A stretch of 47,433 bases of DNA from Anaerotignum lactatifermentans DSM 14214 (GTDB taxonomy: Bacteria; Bacillota; Clostridia; Lachnospirales; Anaerotignaceae), in assembly GCF_900142265.1 (NCBI RefSeq), contig NZ_FRAH01000023.1:1-47433 (forward strand), given 5' to 3'. This document shows, in pieces, positions 8,165 through 16,884 of the stretch (position 1 is the first letter of the stretch; each line of letters opens with the position of its first letter). A model generated the notes under the pieces. It saw only the letters and a list, made by a program, of their open reading frames with translations. It was not told the DNA's origin and searched no databases. The translations under genes were made by a program, and so were the position numbers.

Positions 8165-11100
8165 ATGAAAAAGATATTGAAGCGATTAGCCACAGGCTTT
8201 CTTGCCTTTGCGACTATCGTTACCGCTTTGCCGACAACGGCAGTCCACGCTTCCGAGAAGCAATACTGGACAGAAAGTGCCGAGCGTGTCGGTATCATTG
8301 AAAAAGTGATGAATGACGGCTCTATCGGTTCGACATTTAATGAGGGCTATATGAAAGTTGAGGGTGAAACTGCCTACTGTGTAGACATCAACACCAACTT
8401 CAAGAACGGCTATAAGACCAGAGCTGACGCAAGCACACGCATGAGCTACGACCAGATTTCCGACGTTGCCCTCTCTCTGGAATATGTCAAGCAGTACACA
8501 CAAAGTCACAGCGGATTGAACTATAAACAGGTCTATCTTCTTGAACAGTGTGTCGTATGGCAGAGATTGAGCGTTCATCTGGGCTGGCAATGCGATAATG
8601 TCAGAGCTTCCTATGATGAAATCCCAAAAGCGATACAGGACGAGGTGTACGCTGGGGCGAAAGCCTTTGCCAGCGAGAACAAGGGACGCTATGAATGTGG
8701 CGGTTATATCTACTCTGGCGAGGGACAGGACATTGGACAGTTCTGGGCGAAACTTGCCGTAGGGAACGCTACTCTTAAAAAGACTTCCAGTAACACCAGC
8801 ATTACCGACGGGAACGGGCTTTACTCTATCGCTGGTGCGACTTATGGTGTCTATTCTGATAAGGACTGCACAAAACAGCTTGCCACCCTTACGACAGATA
8901 ACAGCGGAAATACTGATACTGTGGAAGTAAAGGCTGGCACAGTCTACATCAAAGAGCTTTCCGCTCCTGCTGGCTACAAGGTGGACAATACAGTGTATTC
9001 CTTAAATGTGGAAGCTGGCAAGACAGCGACCTTGAACGTATCCGATACGCCAAAAGTCACAGACACACTTATCGAGCTTTTCAAGATTGACATGGAAACA
9101 CAGAAAGACGCTCCACAGGGCGACGCTTCCCTAGAGGGTGCGGAGTTCACATGGAAATTCTATGTGGGACACTATACCGCTGACAATCTCCCTAGCGAGC
9201 CGACAAAAACATGGGTGACAAAGACAATCGCTGAAAAGGACAGCGACGGCACTATCCATTACGTTTCCCGCCTTTCTGATGAATACAAAGTATCTGGGGA
9301 TAGCTTCTATACACAGGACGGTAAGAACGTGCTTCCTTTAGGAACGCTGACCGTTGAGGAAACGAAAGCTCCTGACGGCTATCTTCTTGACGGTGCATAT
9401 ATGCAGGCTGACGGAAGCGAGGAACAGATTAAGGGAATGTACCTTACACAGATTACCGAGGACGGCGATATTGCCGTATTGTCTGGAAGTAATCAGTGCC
9501 ATGTATCAGACAAGGTTATCCGTGGCGGTGTGAAAATCCAGAAACGAGATTTGGAAACCAGCGATACCAAAGGTCAAGGAAGTGCGACCTTGAAAGACGC
9601 TGAATTTGAAATCATTTCCTTAAATGACAATGCCGTACTTGTTGAGGGAAAGCTCTACAATAAAGGCGACGTGGTAAAGACAATCCTTACCGACATTGAG
9701 GGCGTGGCTTCTACTTCCGCTGACCTCTTACCTTATGGAAAATACCGTATCGAGGAAAGCAAAGCACCAGAGGGCTATTTGACGGACGGTGCAGAACCGA
9801 TTGAATTTGAAATCACAGAGGACGGAAAAATCGTTGACCTTACGGGGACAGACACATCAATCTACAATCAAGTGAAGCGTGGCGATTTAGAGGGTGTGAA
9901 GATTGGTGCTGGCACACACAAGCGTCTTGCGGGAGTTCCGTTTAGGATCACCAGCAAGACGACAGGAGAAAGCCACATCATTGTAACCGACGATAACGGG
10001 CAATTCTCCACTTCTGCGGATTGGGCTTCCCATAAGCATAACACCAATGCAGGAAAGACCAGCGAGGACGGTATCTGGTTTGGAACAAGCGAGCCAGACG
10101 ACAGCAAGGGTGCTTTGATTTATGATACCTATATCATTGAGGAATTACGCTGTGAGGGCAACAAAGGCTTTGAGCTTATCCCACCGTTTGAAATCGTGGT
10201 GTCCAGAAACAATGTGACCGTTGACTTAGGGACACTGACTGATGAATACGAGAAAGAAATCTCTATCCATACCACAGCCACAGGCAAGGACGGCGAGAAG
10301 TCTATCGTAGCTGGCAAAGAGGTAACAATCATTGACACGGTTACGCTTGACGGGCTGGAAAAAGGCACAAAATATCAGTTGAAAGGCTGGCAGATGTTGA
10401 AAGAGGAAAACGCCGAGCTTCTTATCGACGGACAGCGTGTGGAAAGTGATTACACATTCACAGCCGACAGCGAGGAAATGAAGATTGAAATGGAATACAC
10501 GTTCAACGCTTCTTCTCTGGGCGGTCAGAACCTTGTGACCTTTGAGGAACTTTACGACCTTTCCAATGAGGACGAGCCTGTAAAGGTGGCTGAACACAAG
10601 GACATTGACGACGAGGGACAGACGGTGCTTATCACGGAGCGTATCATCTCTATCCATACCACAGCGACCAGCGAGGACGGAAAGAAAGAGATTGAAGCAG
10701 GAAAAGACGTGACAATCATTGATACCGTTACCCTTGACGGATTGGAAGTCGGCACAAAGTATCAGCTCAAAGGCTGGCAGATGATTAAGGACGAAAACGC
10801 CGAGCTTATCATCAACGGAGAGCGTGTCGAGAATGACTATACCTTTACTGCCGACAGTGAAAGCATGGAAGTCCAGATTGCCTTTACTTTCGACGCTTCC
10901 GAGCTGGACGGGAAAGAGCTTGTGACCTTTGAGGAATTATACGATTTGAGCAATCCAGACGAACCGACAAAGGTTACAGAGCATAAGGACATTGAGGACG
11001 ACGGGCAGACGGTGACAATCACAGAAGTACCAGAAACGCCAGAAGAACCAACAGAGCCAGAACAGCCGACCACACCAGATACACCGAGCAAGACAACGGA

Positions 11101-11209
11101 CGCTCCAAAGACAGGCGACAACACAAACATTGCCTTATTCTTAGGGCTTCTTGTTCTTTCTGGTGCAGGCGTGGCAGGAACATACTTCATCAAGCGTAGA
11201 CGCTCTTAA
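8165..11209 (+). CDS. Sortase-anchored thioester/Cna-B/VaFE surface adhesin
   Basis: A 1014-residue cell-wall protein carried by the element. It has a signal peptide (about residues 1-30, ending VHAS), then a thioester domain with Cys72 (AYCVD) and Gln128 (LEQCVVW), the pair expected to form the internal thioester for covalent host binding. Three or four Cna-B/SpaA-like domains follow, recognised by repeated E-x-K-A-P-x-G-Y segments (KELSAPAGY, EETKAPDGY, EESKAPEGY). Two VaFE-type repeats of about 129 residues come next, each with VTFEELYD. The C-terminus has a proline/threonine-rich stretch, an APKTG sorting motif, a membrane span and RRR. I start at the ATG at 8165 (MKKILKRLAT); AAGGAG is 13 bases upstream, a long gap. 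It may help donor cells adhere to hosts or to mating partners; that is inference. Confidence 0.85.
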   Translation: MKKILKRLATGFLAFATIVTALPTTAVHASEKQYWTESAERVGIIEKVMNDGSIGSTFNEGYMKVEGETAYCVDINTNFKNGYKTRADASTRMSYDQISDVALSLEYVKQYTQSHSGLNYKQVYLLEQCVVWQRLSVHLGWQCDNVRASYDEIPKAIQDEVYAGAKAFASENKGRYECGGYIYSGEGQDIGQFWAKLAVGNATLKKTSSNTSITDGNGLYSIAGATYGVYSDKDCTKQLATLTTDNSGNTDTVEVKAGTVYIKELSAPAGYKVDNTVYSLNVEAGKTATLNVSDTPKVTDTLIELFKIDMETQKDAPQGDASLEGAEFTWKFYVGHYTADNLPSEPTKTWVTKTIAEKDSDGTIHYVSRLSDEYKVSGDSFYTQDGKNVLPLGTLTVEETKAPDGYLLDGAYMQADGSEEQIKGMYLTQITEDGDIAVLSGSNQCHVSDKVIRGGVKIQKRDLETSDTKGQGSATLKDAEFEIISLNDNAVLVEGKLYNKGDVVKTILTDIEGVASTSADLLPYGKYRIEESKAPEGYLTDGAEPIEFEITEDGKIVDLTGTDTSIYNQVKRGDLEGVKIGAGTHKRLAGVPFRITSKTTGESHIIVTDDNGQFSTSADWASHKHNTNAGKTSEDGIWFGTSEPDDSKGALIYDTYIIEELRCEGNKGFELIPPFEIVVSRNNVTVDLGTLTDEYEKEISIHTTATGKDGEKSIVAGKEVTIIDTVTLDGLEKGTKYQLKGWQMLKEENAELLIDGQRVESDYTFTADSEEMKIEMEYTFNASSLGGQNLVTFEELYDLSNEDEPVKVAEHKDIDDEGQTVLITERIISIHTTATSEDGKKEIEAGKDVTIIDTVTLDGLEVGTKYQLKGWQMIKDENAELIINGERVENDYTFTADSESMEVQIAFTFDASELDGKELVTFEELYDLSNPDEPTKVTEHKDIEDDGQTVTITEVPETPEEPTEPEQPTTPDTPSKTTDAPKTGDNTNIALFLGLLVLSGAGVAGTYFIKRRRS
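10259..11032 (+). repeat. Two tandem VaFE repeats in the adhesin gene
   Basis: Two copies starting at 10259 and 10646, with a period of 387 bases (129 codons). Both open with ISIHTTAT and share TIIDTVTLDGLE, KYQLKGWQM and VTFEELYDLSN. The DNA copies are similar enough to recombine and change repeat number. Confidence 0.8.
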
Positions 11210-11444
11210 TCGGGTGGTCTGCTTATGATGATGAAGAAATCACGCTCCCCGCCGACACATGGAAACGGCGGAGCTTCCCTTTATTCTGGCTTGTCCGCCA
11301 CCCACCTGTAAGCACACGGACGGTCAAGGGTGCTTTTAAGCATTTACCTGCCCTTGACGGTCTGGGGGCTTGCTGGTATCACACCGCCAGCCAGAATAAA
11401 AGCATGAACAACCAACAGATTTTATAGAAATGAGGTATGAACAC
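11210..11444 (+). promoter_or_regulatory. Structured region and possible promoter before the transfer operon
   Basis: Nested inverted repeats span the region: TTTATTCTGGCT near 11280 with AGCCAGAATAAA near 11389, and GTCAAGGG near 11327 with CCCTTGAC at 11351. A possible promoter is TTGACG (11354-11359), 17 bases, TATCAC (11377-11382). No gene is supported. The position, just before orf24/orf23, makes it a candidate for transfer-operon control. Confidence 0.4.
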
Positions 11445-11771
11445 ATGAAATTAAAATATATCGTGCCTGACATGGCACAGACTTTTGGAAATTTGGAGTT
11501 TGCAGGAGAAAATGACGTGGAGCAACAGCGTGTCAATGGTCGCTTTGTTCCCGTGACAAGAAGCTATAACCTGTATTCCGACATTCAGAGAGCCGACGAC
11601 ATTATCGTGGTGCTTCCCGCAAAAGCTGGGGAGAAGCGTTTCAAGTATGAGCAAAAAGTAAAGCTCGTCAATCCTAAGATTACCGCCGAGGGAAAGAACG
11701 TGCGAGGTCGTGGCTACACCAACTATATTTTAAACGCTGACGATATGCTTCCAGTCGAGGAAAGCAAGTAA
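11445..11771 (+). CDS. DUF961 family protein (Tn916 Orf24-like)
   Basis: A 108-residue protein of the DUF961/YdcP family, which opens the transfer region of Tn916-type elements. It shares with its neighbour at 11788 the pattern of an N-terminal beta strand, a central basic stretch (GEKRFKYEQKVKLVNPKI) and a C-terminal NYILNADDM-like motif. Its molecular role is not known. I start at the ATG at 11445, which follows GAGG at good distance; the upstream in-frame ATG at 11430 has no ribosome site. Confidence 0.8.
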   Translation: MKLKYIVPDMAQTFGNLEFAGENDVEQQRVNGRFVPVTRSYNLYSDIQRADDIIVVLPAKAGEKRFKYEQKVKLVNPKITAEGKNVRGRGYTNYILNADDMLPVEESK

Positions 11772-11787
11772 AGGGGGATAACAGATT

Positions 11788-12174
11788 ATGAGATTAGCGA
11801 ATGGAATTGTATTAGATAAGGAAAAGACTTTCGGTGTTTTGAAATTCTCTGCCCTTAGACATGAGGTGCGTGTAGAGAATGAGGACGGGACGACCACCGA
11901 GGAAATCAAGCGTAGAACCTATGATTTGAAGTGCAGTCAGCAGGAACGCACGATACAGGTATCTATCCCAGCGGAAATCCCTGTCAAGGACTATCCGTAC
12001 AATGCCGAGGTGGAGCTTATCAATCCCGTTGCCGATACGGTGGCTAATGCCAACTACCGAGGGGCAGATGTGGAGTGGTACATCAAGGCAGACGACATTG
12101 TGTTGAAAAATAAAGGCAGTCAGCCCACAGGCAATCCACAGAACCATGCTCCACAGGGACAACAGAAAAAATAA
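11788..12174 (+). CDS. DUF961 family protein (Tn916 Orf23/YdcP-like)
   Basis: A 128-residue paralogue of the preceding protein: LEINP-type strand (AEVELINPVADTVANANYRG) and a C-terminal WYIKADDIVLK that parallels NYILNADDM in the other. The tail (after about residue 112) is rich in Pro, Gln and Asn. Two adjacent DUF961 genes are standard at the head of Tn916-like transfer operons. An AAAGGGGG site precedes the ATG. Function unknown; probably a transfer accessory protein. Confidence 0.8.
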   Translation: MRLANGIVLDKEKTFGVLKFSALRHEVRVENEDGTTTEEIKRRTYDLKCSQQERTIQVSIPAEIPVKDYPYNAEVELINPVADTVANANYRGADVEWYIKADDIVLKNKGSQPTGNPQNHAPQGQQKK

Positions 12175-12193
12175 TCAGCAAAGCATATTTTCA

Positions 12194-12222
12194 TTGTAGG
12201 TGATACTGGATAGAGGTATAAT
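12194..12222 (+). promoter_or_regulatory. Promoter of the TfoX-like cassette
   Basis: TTGTAG (12194-12199), 17 bases, TATAAT (12217-12222), 31 bases before the ATG of the next gene. The surrounding sequence is much richer in A+T than the transfer genes. Confidence 0.65.
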
Positions 12223-12253
12223 AATTCTATAAATTAGAATTTGAGGTGGAAAT

Positions 12254-12574
12254 ATGGCATCAAGCAAGGAATACTTAGAGTTTATTTTAGGGCAGCTATC
12301 TGAGTTAGAAGAAATTACTTACCGAGCTATGATGGGAGAATTTATTATTTATTATCGTGGCAAGATTGTAGGCGGTATCTATGATGATAGATTACTTGTT
12401 AAACCAGTAAAATCAGCAATTAGTTATATGCCGACAGCTCCGTATGAATTACCCTATGAGGGAGCAAAAGAGATGTTGTTGGTAGATGAAGTTGATAATA
12501 AGGAATTTTTGACAGGCTTGTTTCATGCAATGTATGATGAACTGCCAGCCCCAAAACCAAAAAAGAAGAAATAA
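12254..12574 (+). CDS. TfoX N-terminal domain-like protein, cassette gene
   Basis: A 106-residue basic-tailed protein that matches the N-terminal domain of TfoX/Sxy: YRAMMGEFIIYYRGKIVGGIYDDRLLVKP is the typical strand-rich core. In proteobacteria Sxy/TfoX is a competence co-regulator, but small TfoX-N-only proteins in Firmicutes have no settled role. The gene is AT-rich, has its own promoter and GAGGTGG site, and sits between orf23 and tcpA, where Tn916 has no such gene. It therefore looks like an inserted accessory cassette. Confidence 0.75.
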   Translation: MASSKEYLEFILGQLSELEEITYRAMMGEFIIYYRGKIVGGIYDDRLLVKPVKSAISYMPTAPYELPYEGAKEMLLVDEVDNKEFLTGLFHAMYDELPAPKPKKKK

Positions 12575-12613
12575 ACAACTCCTAATTTAACAATCTCATA
12601 TTCAGTATTACAC

Positions 12614-12646
12614 AAAGCGGTTGGTCTTTATGATTGACCGCTTTTT
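12614..12646 (+). terminator. Terminator-like hairpin between the TfoX-like cassette and tcpA
   Basis: AAGCGGTTGGTC and GATTGACCGCTT form a 12-bp stem with three G-T pairs and a five-base loop, followed by TTTTTCCATA. The lead-in ACACAAAGCGGTT is identical to that of the hairpin at 16885. Confidence 0.7.
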
Positions 12647-12668
12647 CCATATCCAGAAAGGGGTGTTT

Positions 12669-14048
12669 ATGAACATTTTGAAATATAAGGGAAAGCGTAT
12701 CAGAGCCAGCGACAAGAACCTTGTGTACCGCTTCTGTGCAGGTACGCTCCTGCTCCTGCTCGTGGCGGTTCTCCTGCTACTGAACATGGGACAGCTCATG
12801 CGTACCGATTGGGAGCATTTCAGTTTACTAGATAATGGCATAACGCTTTCCACCTACAACTTCATAACGATTTTGATAGCGACTGGTGTTTGTGCATTGG
12901 TCGCTTTTCTTTATTACCGCTTTTGCTATGACAGCTTCAAGAAGCTATCGCACCGTCAAAAGCTGGCACGCATGATACTGGACAACAAGTGGTATGAAGC
13001 ACAGACCATACAGGACAGCGGTTTTTTCACTGACCTGCAGAGCAGATCAAGGGAAAAAATCGTCTGGTTTCCTAAAATCTATTATCAAATGGAAACGGGC
13101 TTGCTCCATATCCTCTGTGAAATCTCTTTGGGAAAGTATCAAGACCAGCTTTTACGTCTGGAAGATAAGCTGGAAAGCGGGCTTTACTGTGAACTGACCG
13201 ACAAGACGCTCCATGACGGCTATATCGAGTACACCCTGCTCTATGACATGATAGCGAACCGTATCACGATTGACGAAGTAAAGGCTGAAAACGGGGGCTT
13301 GCGTCTGATGAAGAACCTTACATGGGAATACGACGCACTCCCTCACGCCCTTATCTGTGGCGGGACTGGCGGTGGAAAGACCTATTTCCTGCTGACAATC
13401 ATTGAAGCCCTCTTGCAGACCAACGCCCAGCTTTACATCTTAGACCCTAAGAACGCCGACCTTGCGGACTTGGGTACGGTCATGGATAACGTGTACCACA
13501 CCAAAGAAGATATGATTGAGTGCGTCAATGCGTTCTATGAGGGCATGGTACAGCGAAGCGAGGAAATGAAGCGCCACCCAGCCTACAAGACGGGCGAGAA
13601 CTACGCCTATCTGGGCTTACCGCCCTGCTTCCTTATCTTTGACGAGTATGTGGCGTTCTTGGAAATGCTGGGGACAAAGGAAAGCATGAGCCTACTTAGC
13701 CAGCTAAAGAAAATCGTCATGCTTGGCAGACAGGCGGGCTATTTCCTTATTGTCGCCTGCCAGCGTCCCGACGCAAAGTATTTCAGCGACGGTATCAGAG
13801 ATAACTTCAACTTCCGTGTGGGCTTGGGACGTATTAGCGAACTTGGCTACGGTATGCTCTTTGGAAGCGACGTAAAGAAGCAGTTCTTCCAGAAGCGTAT
13901 CAAAGGACGTGGCTATTGTGATGTGGGAACGAGCGTCATATCGGAGTTTTACACTCCCCTTGTACCAAAGGGGCATGATTTTTTACAGACTATCGGCTCT
14001 CTTGCACTGGCAAGGCAATCCGTATCAGATGAACGAAAGGAGAATTGA
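12669..14048 (+). CDS. tcpA: FtsK/SpoIIIE-type coupling protein TcpA (Tn916 Orf21-like)
   Basis: The coupling protein brings the relaxase-DNA complex to the transfer channel and pumps DNA with ATP. The 459-residue protein has two N-terminal membrane segments (about residues 23-41 and 64-84), then the FtsK-like ATPase domain with Walker A GGTGGGKT (231-238) and a Walker B region CFLIFDEYVAF. Length agrees with Tn916 Orf21. I start at the ATG at 12669 behind AAAGGGG; an upstream in-frame ATG lies in the hairpin. oriT and MobT follow downstream. Confidence 0.88.
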   Translation: MNILKYKGKRIRASDKNLVYRFCAGTLLLLLVAVLLLLNMGQLMRTDWEHFSLLDNGITLSTYNFITILIATGVCALVAFLYYRFCYDSFKKLSHRQKLARMILDNKWYEAQTIQDSGFFTDLQSRSREKIVWFPKIYYQMETGLLHILCEISLGKYQDQLLRLEDKLESGLYCELTDKTLHDGYIEYTLLYDMIANRITIDEVKAENGGLRLMKNLTWEYDALPHALICGGTGGGKTYFLLTIIEALLQTNAQLYILDPKNADLADLGTVMDNVYHTKEDMIECVNAFYEGMVQRSEEMKRHPAYKTGENYAYLGLPPCFLIFDEYVAFLEMLGTKESMSLLSQLKKIVMLGRQAGYFLIVACQRPDAKYFSDGIRDNFNFRVGLGRISELGYGMLFGSDVKKQFFQKRIKGRGYCDVGTSVISEFYTPLVPKGHDFLQTIGSLALARQSVSDERKEN

Positions 14049-14055
14049 AAAATAT

Positions 14056-14460
14056 ATGGGACTTTTAGAAATGGGTTACAGCGACCCTACCGCAGATTTG
14101 CACGTCGTGGGTGTCTGCGTAGACTTTGACCGCTTCCTTGCGGATTTGGAAAGTGTCGCTGGCACGACTGACGATAAATGTGAGGAATTTCCGACAAAAG
14201 CCTATCATGCACACATGGAAGATATTCTGACAGAAGCGGGACTTGGGAGATTGAAACTTCCGTTGCTCTTTTCCGTGGTGCTGGACGAATGGCTTTCCAT
14301 TCATGGCTTCAACTACCGTTTTACGTTTCTTGTGGTGGATAAGGATTTTTTCAGACAGATATACCATGAATATGAGATTGACAAGGATATTGTCAGAAAA
14401 TGCCTTTCTGCTGATACCGACGTTATCGTAGTTTATACGGGCATGACAAGAATAGGCTGA
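14056..14460 (+). CDS. Conserved element protein of unknown function
   Basis: A 134-residue soluble protein, not recognised as a named family. It contains LHVVGVCVDFDRFLADLESVAG and a C-terminal half predicted as mixed alpha/beta. It follows tcpA closely and precedes oriT. The ATG at 14056 has AAGGAG 13 bases upstream; an in-frame ATG at 14029 inside tcpA is possible but lacks a ribosome site. From its place between the coupling protein gene and oriT it may take part in DNA processing; this is only positional. Confidence 0.65.
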   Translation: MGLLEMGYSDPTADLHVVGVCVDFDRFLADLESVAGTTDDKCEEFPTKAYHAHMEDILTEAGLGRLKLPLLFSVVLDEWLSIHGFNYRFTFLVVDKDFFRQIYHEYEIDKDIVRKCLSADTDVIVVYTGMTRIG

Positions 14461-14685
14461 ACCACTGACGGCGGGAACGGTCAGCGAAGCGACCCAGACC
14501 GTGTAAGCCGTCCTGTGGAGCAGGGCTTGCCCTGCTCCACGAAAGAAGCCCCTCGGTATCTAACAGAGGGGCACAATTCCGCTGGAAACTACGGTCAAAA
14601 AGTCTGGAAATCCCGCTAGGCATAAGGGTTTTCCCTCACTCATGGCTGACTGTGACAATCTGCGGAAAATATCACACTTTCACGA
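14461..14685 (+). other. oriT: Origin of transfer (oriT) region
   Basis: This gene-free region directly before mobT contains a perfect 12-bp cruciform (GTGGAGCAGGGC at 14515-14526 and its complement at 14529-14540) and a second hairpin GCCCCTC (14548-14554)/GAGGGGC (14566-14572) that encloses GGTATCTAACA. The TATCTAACA core flanked by C and G runs is the known oriT pattern of Tn916-type elements, cut by the MobT/Orf20 relaxase near the 3' side of the G run. Its position between tcpA and mobT agrees with Tn916. Confidence 0.8.
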
Positions 14686-15891
14686 TTGGGGGTATGCAGG
14701 CTGAATGAAAGCACCTTTATAACTGCCTTGAAAGAGAAACGCCTATCTTACGGCGTGTCTCAGACGAGGCTTGCAATCATGGCTGGTATCAGCCGTGAAC
14801 ACTTGAACCGTATCGAAGCGGGAAAGGTCAACCTCACGGACGATATGCAGGACAAGCTCATGGAAGCGGTCGAGAAATTCAATCCCGACGCTCCCATGTT
14901 CCTGCTGTTCGACTATGTGCGTATCCGTTTCCCCACGCTGGATATACAGCACGTTATCAGAGATATATTGAAGCTCAATGTTGACTATATGCTCCATGAG
15001 GACTATGGACACTACAAGTACACAGAGCATTACTATCTGGGTGATGTGTTCGTCTACACCTCGCAGGACGAGGAAAAAGGCACACTTCTGGAGCTGAAAG
15101 GAAAAGGCTGTCGCCAGTTTGAAAGCTATCTGCTGGCACAGGGGCGTAGCTGGTATGACTTCCTCATGGACGCTCTGATTGAGGGCGGTGTGATGAAACG
15201 CCTTGACCTTGCGATTAACGACAGGGCGGGCATACTGGATATTCCAGATCTGACCGCCAAATGCAACCGTGAGGAATGTGTTTCCCTGTTCCGCTCTTTC
15301 AAGTCCTATGCTTCGGGCGAGCTGGTGAAGCACAACGAGCAGGACAAGGCGGGCATGGGACACACGCTGTATATCGGCTCTCTGAAATCGGAAGTCTACT
15401 TCTGCTGTTATGAGAAGAACTACGAACAGTACGCAAAGCTGGGAATACCGATTGAGGAAGCACCCATAAAGAACCGCTTCGAGATACGATTGAAAGATGA
15501 AAGAGCTTATTATGCCGTCCGTGAACTGCTGACCCATTATGACGCAGAACAGACGGCATTTTCTATCATCAATCACTATATCCGCTTCGTGGACAGAGAA
15601 CCAGAGAAGCGAAAGACAGACTGGAAGCTCAATGACCGCTGGGCGTGGTTTATCGGGAAAGACCGCCCGCCTGTCAAGCTGACAACAGCCCCAGAGCCTT
15701 ACACATTGGAAAGGACGCTGGGCTGGATAAGCCGACAGGTCGCACCTACCTTAAAAATGCTGAAAAAGATAGACGCTGGCAACAGCACGAGCTATCTGAA
15801 AGAGATTGAGGACAACGCAAAGCTGACAAAAAAGCACTTGCAGATAATCAGACAGCAGACAGTGGACACAGAGGAGCTTATCACAGAGTAA
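14686..15891 (+). CDS. mobT: MobT relaxase (Rep_trans family, Tn916 Orf20-like)
   Basis: The relaxase nicks oriT and starts rolling-circle transfer. The N-terminal part is a helix-turn-helix of the Xre type (YGVSQTRLAIMAGISREHLNRIE) and the rest is the Rep_trans initiator fold with KGKGCRQFESYL and MKRLDLAINDRAG. About 401 residues, as in Tn916-type elements. The start is unusual: the frame opens only at a TTG (14686) without a ribosome site before it, while a well placed ATG at 14693 is out of frame and ends after four codons. Either a weak non-ATG start is used or one base was gained near 14699. Confidence 0.85.
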   Translation: MGVCRLNESTFITALKEKRLSYGVSQTRLAIMAGISREHLNRIEAGKVNLTDDMQDKLMEAVEKFNPDAPMFLLFDYVRIRFPTLDIQHVIRDILKLNVDYMLHEDYGHYKYTEHYYLGDVFVYTSQDEEKGTLLELKGKGCRQFESYLLAQGRSWYDFLMDALIEGGVMKRLDLAINDRAGILDIPDLTAKCNREECVSLFRSFKSYASGELVKHNEQDKAGMGHTLYIGSLKSEVYFCCYEKNYEQYAKLGIPIEEAPIKNRFEIRLKDERAYYAVRELLTHYDAEQTAFSIINHYIRFVDREPEKRKTDWKLNDRWAWFIGKDRPPVKLTTAPEPYTLERTLGWISRQVAPTLKMLKKIDAGNSTSYLKEIEDNAKLTKKHLQIIRQQTVDTEELITE

Positions 15892-15906
15892 AGGAGAATT
15901 GAGATT

Positions 15907-16047
15907 ATGGCAGAACTTGTCAAGGACTTGGTGCTGGTATCGCTGGGAATGGGTATCGGTGTCGTCCTTATGTGTATCGCACAGGTCAGCAAAATGGCTG
16001 ATGAAGAAATGGAAGAAATCAAAAAAGAAAGGATTGATAAAGAATGA
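15907..16047 (+). CDS. DUF3789-like small membrane protein
   Basis: A 46-residue protein with one membrane span (LVLVSLGMGIGVVLMCIAQVS) and a short acidic/basic tail. It matches the short DUF3789 proteins found between mobT and the mating-channel genes of Tn916-type elements. AAAGGAG precedes the ATG, and the stop overlaps the next gene by four bases. Confidence 0.7.
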   Translation: MAELVKDLVLVSLGMGIGVVLMCIAQVSKMADEEMEEIKKERIDKE

Positions 16048-16265
16048 ATTTCGGACAGAATTTATACAACTGGTTTTTAAGCAACGCCCAGAGCTTGGTG
16101 CTTATGGCAATCGTGGTAATCGGTATCTACTTAGGATTTAAAAGAGAGTTTTCTAAGTTAATCGGCTTCCTTGTGATTGCCTTAATCGCTGTCGGGCTGG
16201 TATTCAATGCAGGCGGTGTCAAGGACGTGCTGTTAGAGCTGTTCAACCGTATCATTGGAGCGTAA
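16044..16265 (+). CDS. TcpD-like conjugation membrane protein
   Basis: A 73-residue protein with two hydrophobic segments (about residues 15-33 and 37-55). TcpD-family proteins of Tn916- and pCW3-like systems have this size and topology and sit at this position. It would be a small part of the mating channel in the membrane. The start overlaps the preceding stop (ATGA), so the two small membrane genes are coupled. Confidence 0.65.
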   Translation: MNFGQNLYNWFLSNAQSLVLMAIVVIGIYLGFKREFSKLIGFLVIALIAVGLVFNAGGVKDVLLELFNRIIGA

Positions 16266-16387
16266 CAATCAGCAGTTTGCGGTCACGCAAACTTACCTGT
16301 CCCCCCTATGGGAGTTCGGGCATAGGGGGAATGAAAGGGGGTGACGGAATGGTACACAGATAAAAGATAGTCACGCTATGAATTTCA
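16266..16387. other. Structured intergenic region with two strong hairpins
   Basis: AGTTTGCG (16274-16281)/CGCAAACT (16286-16293) and CCCCCTATG (16302-16310)/CATAGGGGG (16321-16329) are perfect stems without T tails, so ordinary terminators are unlikely. Tn916 is reported to have a single-strand origin in the mobT-proximal region; these hairpins are candidates, but I cannot show it. Confidence 0.35.
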
Positions 16388-16416
16388 TTGAATGGCTGTT
16401 TTTTAGATGATATACT
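16388..16416 (+). promoter_or_regulatory. Promoter of the lipoprotein cassette
   Basis: TTGAAT (16388-16393), 17 bases, TATACT (16411-16416), about 40 bases before the lipoprotein start. Like the promoter at 12194 it lies in AT-rich DNA. Confidence 0.65.
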
Positions 16417-16456
16417 GTGAATATAGGAAAGATAAATCAGAGCTTGAGGAGGTAAT

Positions 16457-16852
16457 ATGCCTATGAAAAAATATATTTCTTTATTTTTGTGTTTTATTTG
16501 TATATTAGCTTTAGTTGCATGTGAAAAAAAAGCAGACCCTATTACGCTACCTCAGATAGACGATATTACATCTGTTGATATAACCGTCGGGGAAAACAAA
16601 GTAAATCATACAGATAAAGCTTGGATAAGTGAAATAATTTCAGATATTTCTAGTTCTGAACCTACTAGTAAGGAAAGCATTCAAGATACTCCACAAGTTG
16701 AAAATTATATCAAAATTGATTTTCAGTTCAAAACAGGGACAAGTATCCTTTATGTATATGAGGACAGTAGTAAATACTATATTGAACAGCCATATCAGGG
16801 AATTTATAAAACTGATAGTCAACTGTTCAAACGGTTACAAGAAACTAATTAA
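16457..16852 (+). CDS. Small secreted lipoprotein (DUF5301-like), cassette gene
   Basis: A 131-residue protein with a lipoprotein signal peptide: MKKYISLFLCFICILALVAC, lipobox ending in Cys22, so it would be attached outside the membrane. The remainder (TSVDITVGENKVNHTDKAW and the C-terminal YYIEQPYQGIYKTD) resembles DUF5301-type lipoproteins, moderately sure. GAGGAGG lies upstream; the ATG at 16463 is an equally good start. The gene is AT-rich, has its own promoter and interrupts the transfer operon, which marks it as an accessory cassette. Confidence 0.7.
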   Translation: MPMKKYISLFLCFICILALVACEKKADPITLPQIDDITSVDITVGENKVNHTDKAWISEIISDISSSEPTSKESIQDTPQVENYIKIDFQFKTGTSILYVYEDSSKYYIEQPYQGIYKTDSQLFKRLQETN

Positions 16853-16884
16853 ATCCTACCTATAGCAATTTCATATCCCGACAC

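Noticed and set aside
11225-11311. 28-codon frame before orf24
   Set aside because: Weak ribosome site and overlap with long inverted repeats; probably chance.
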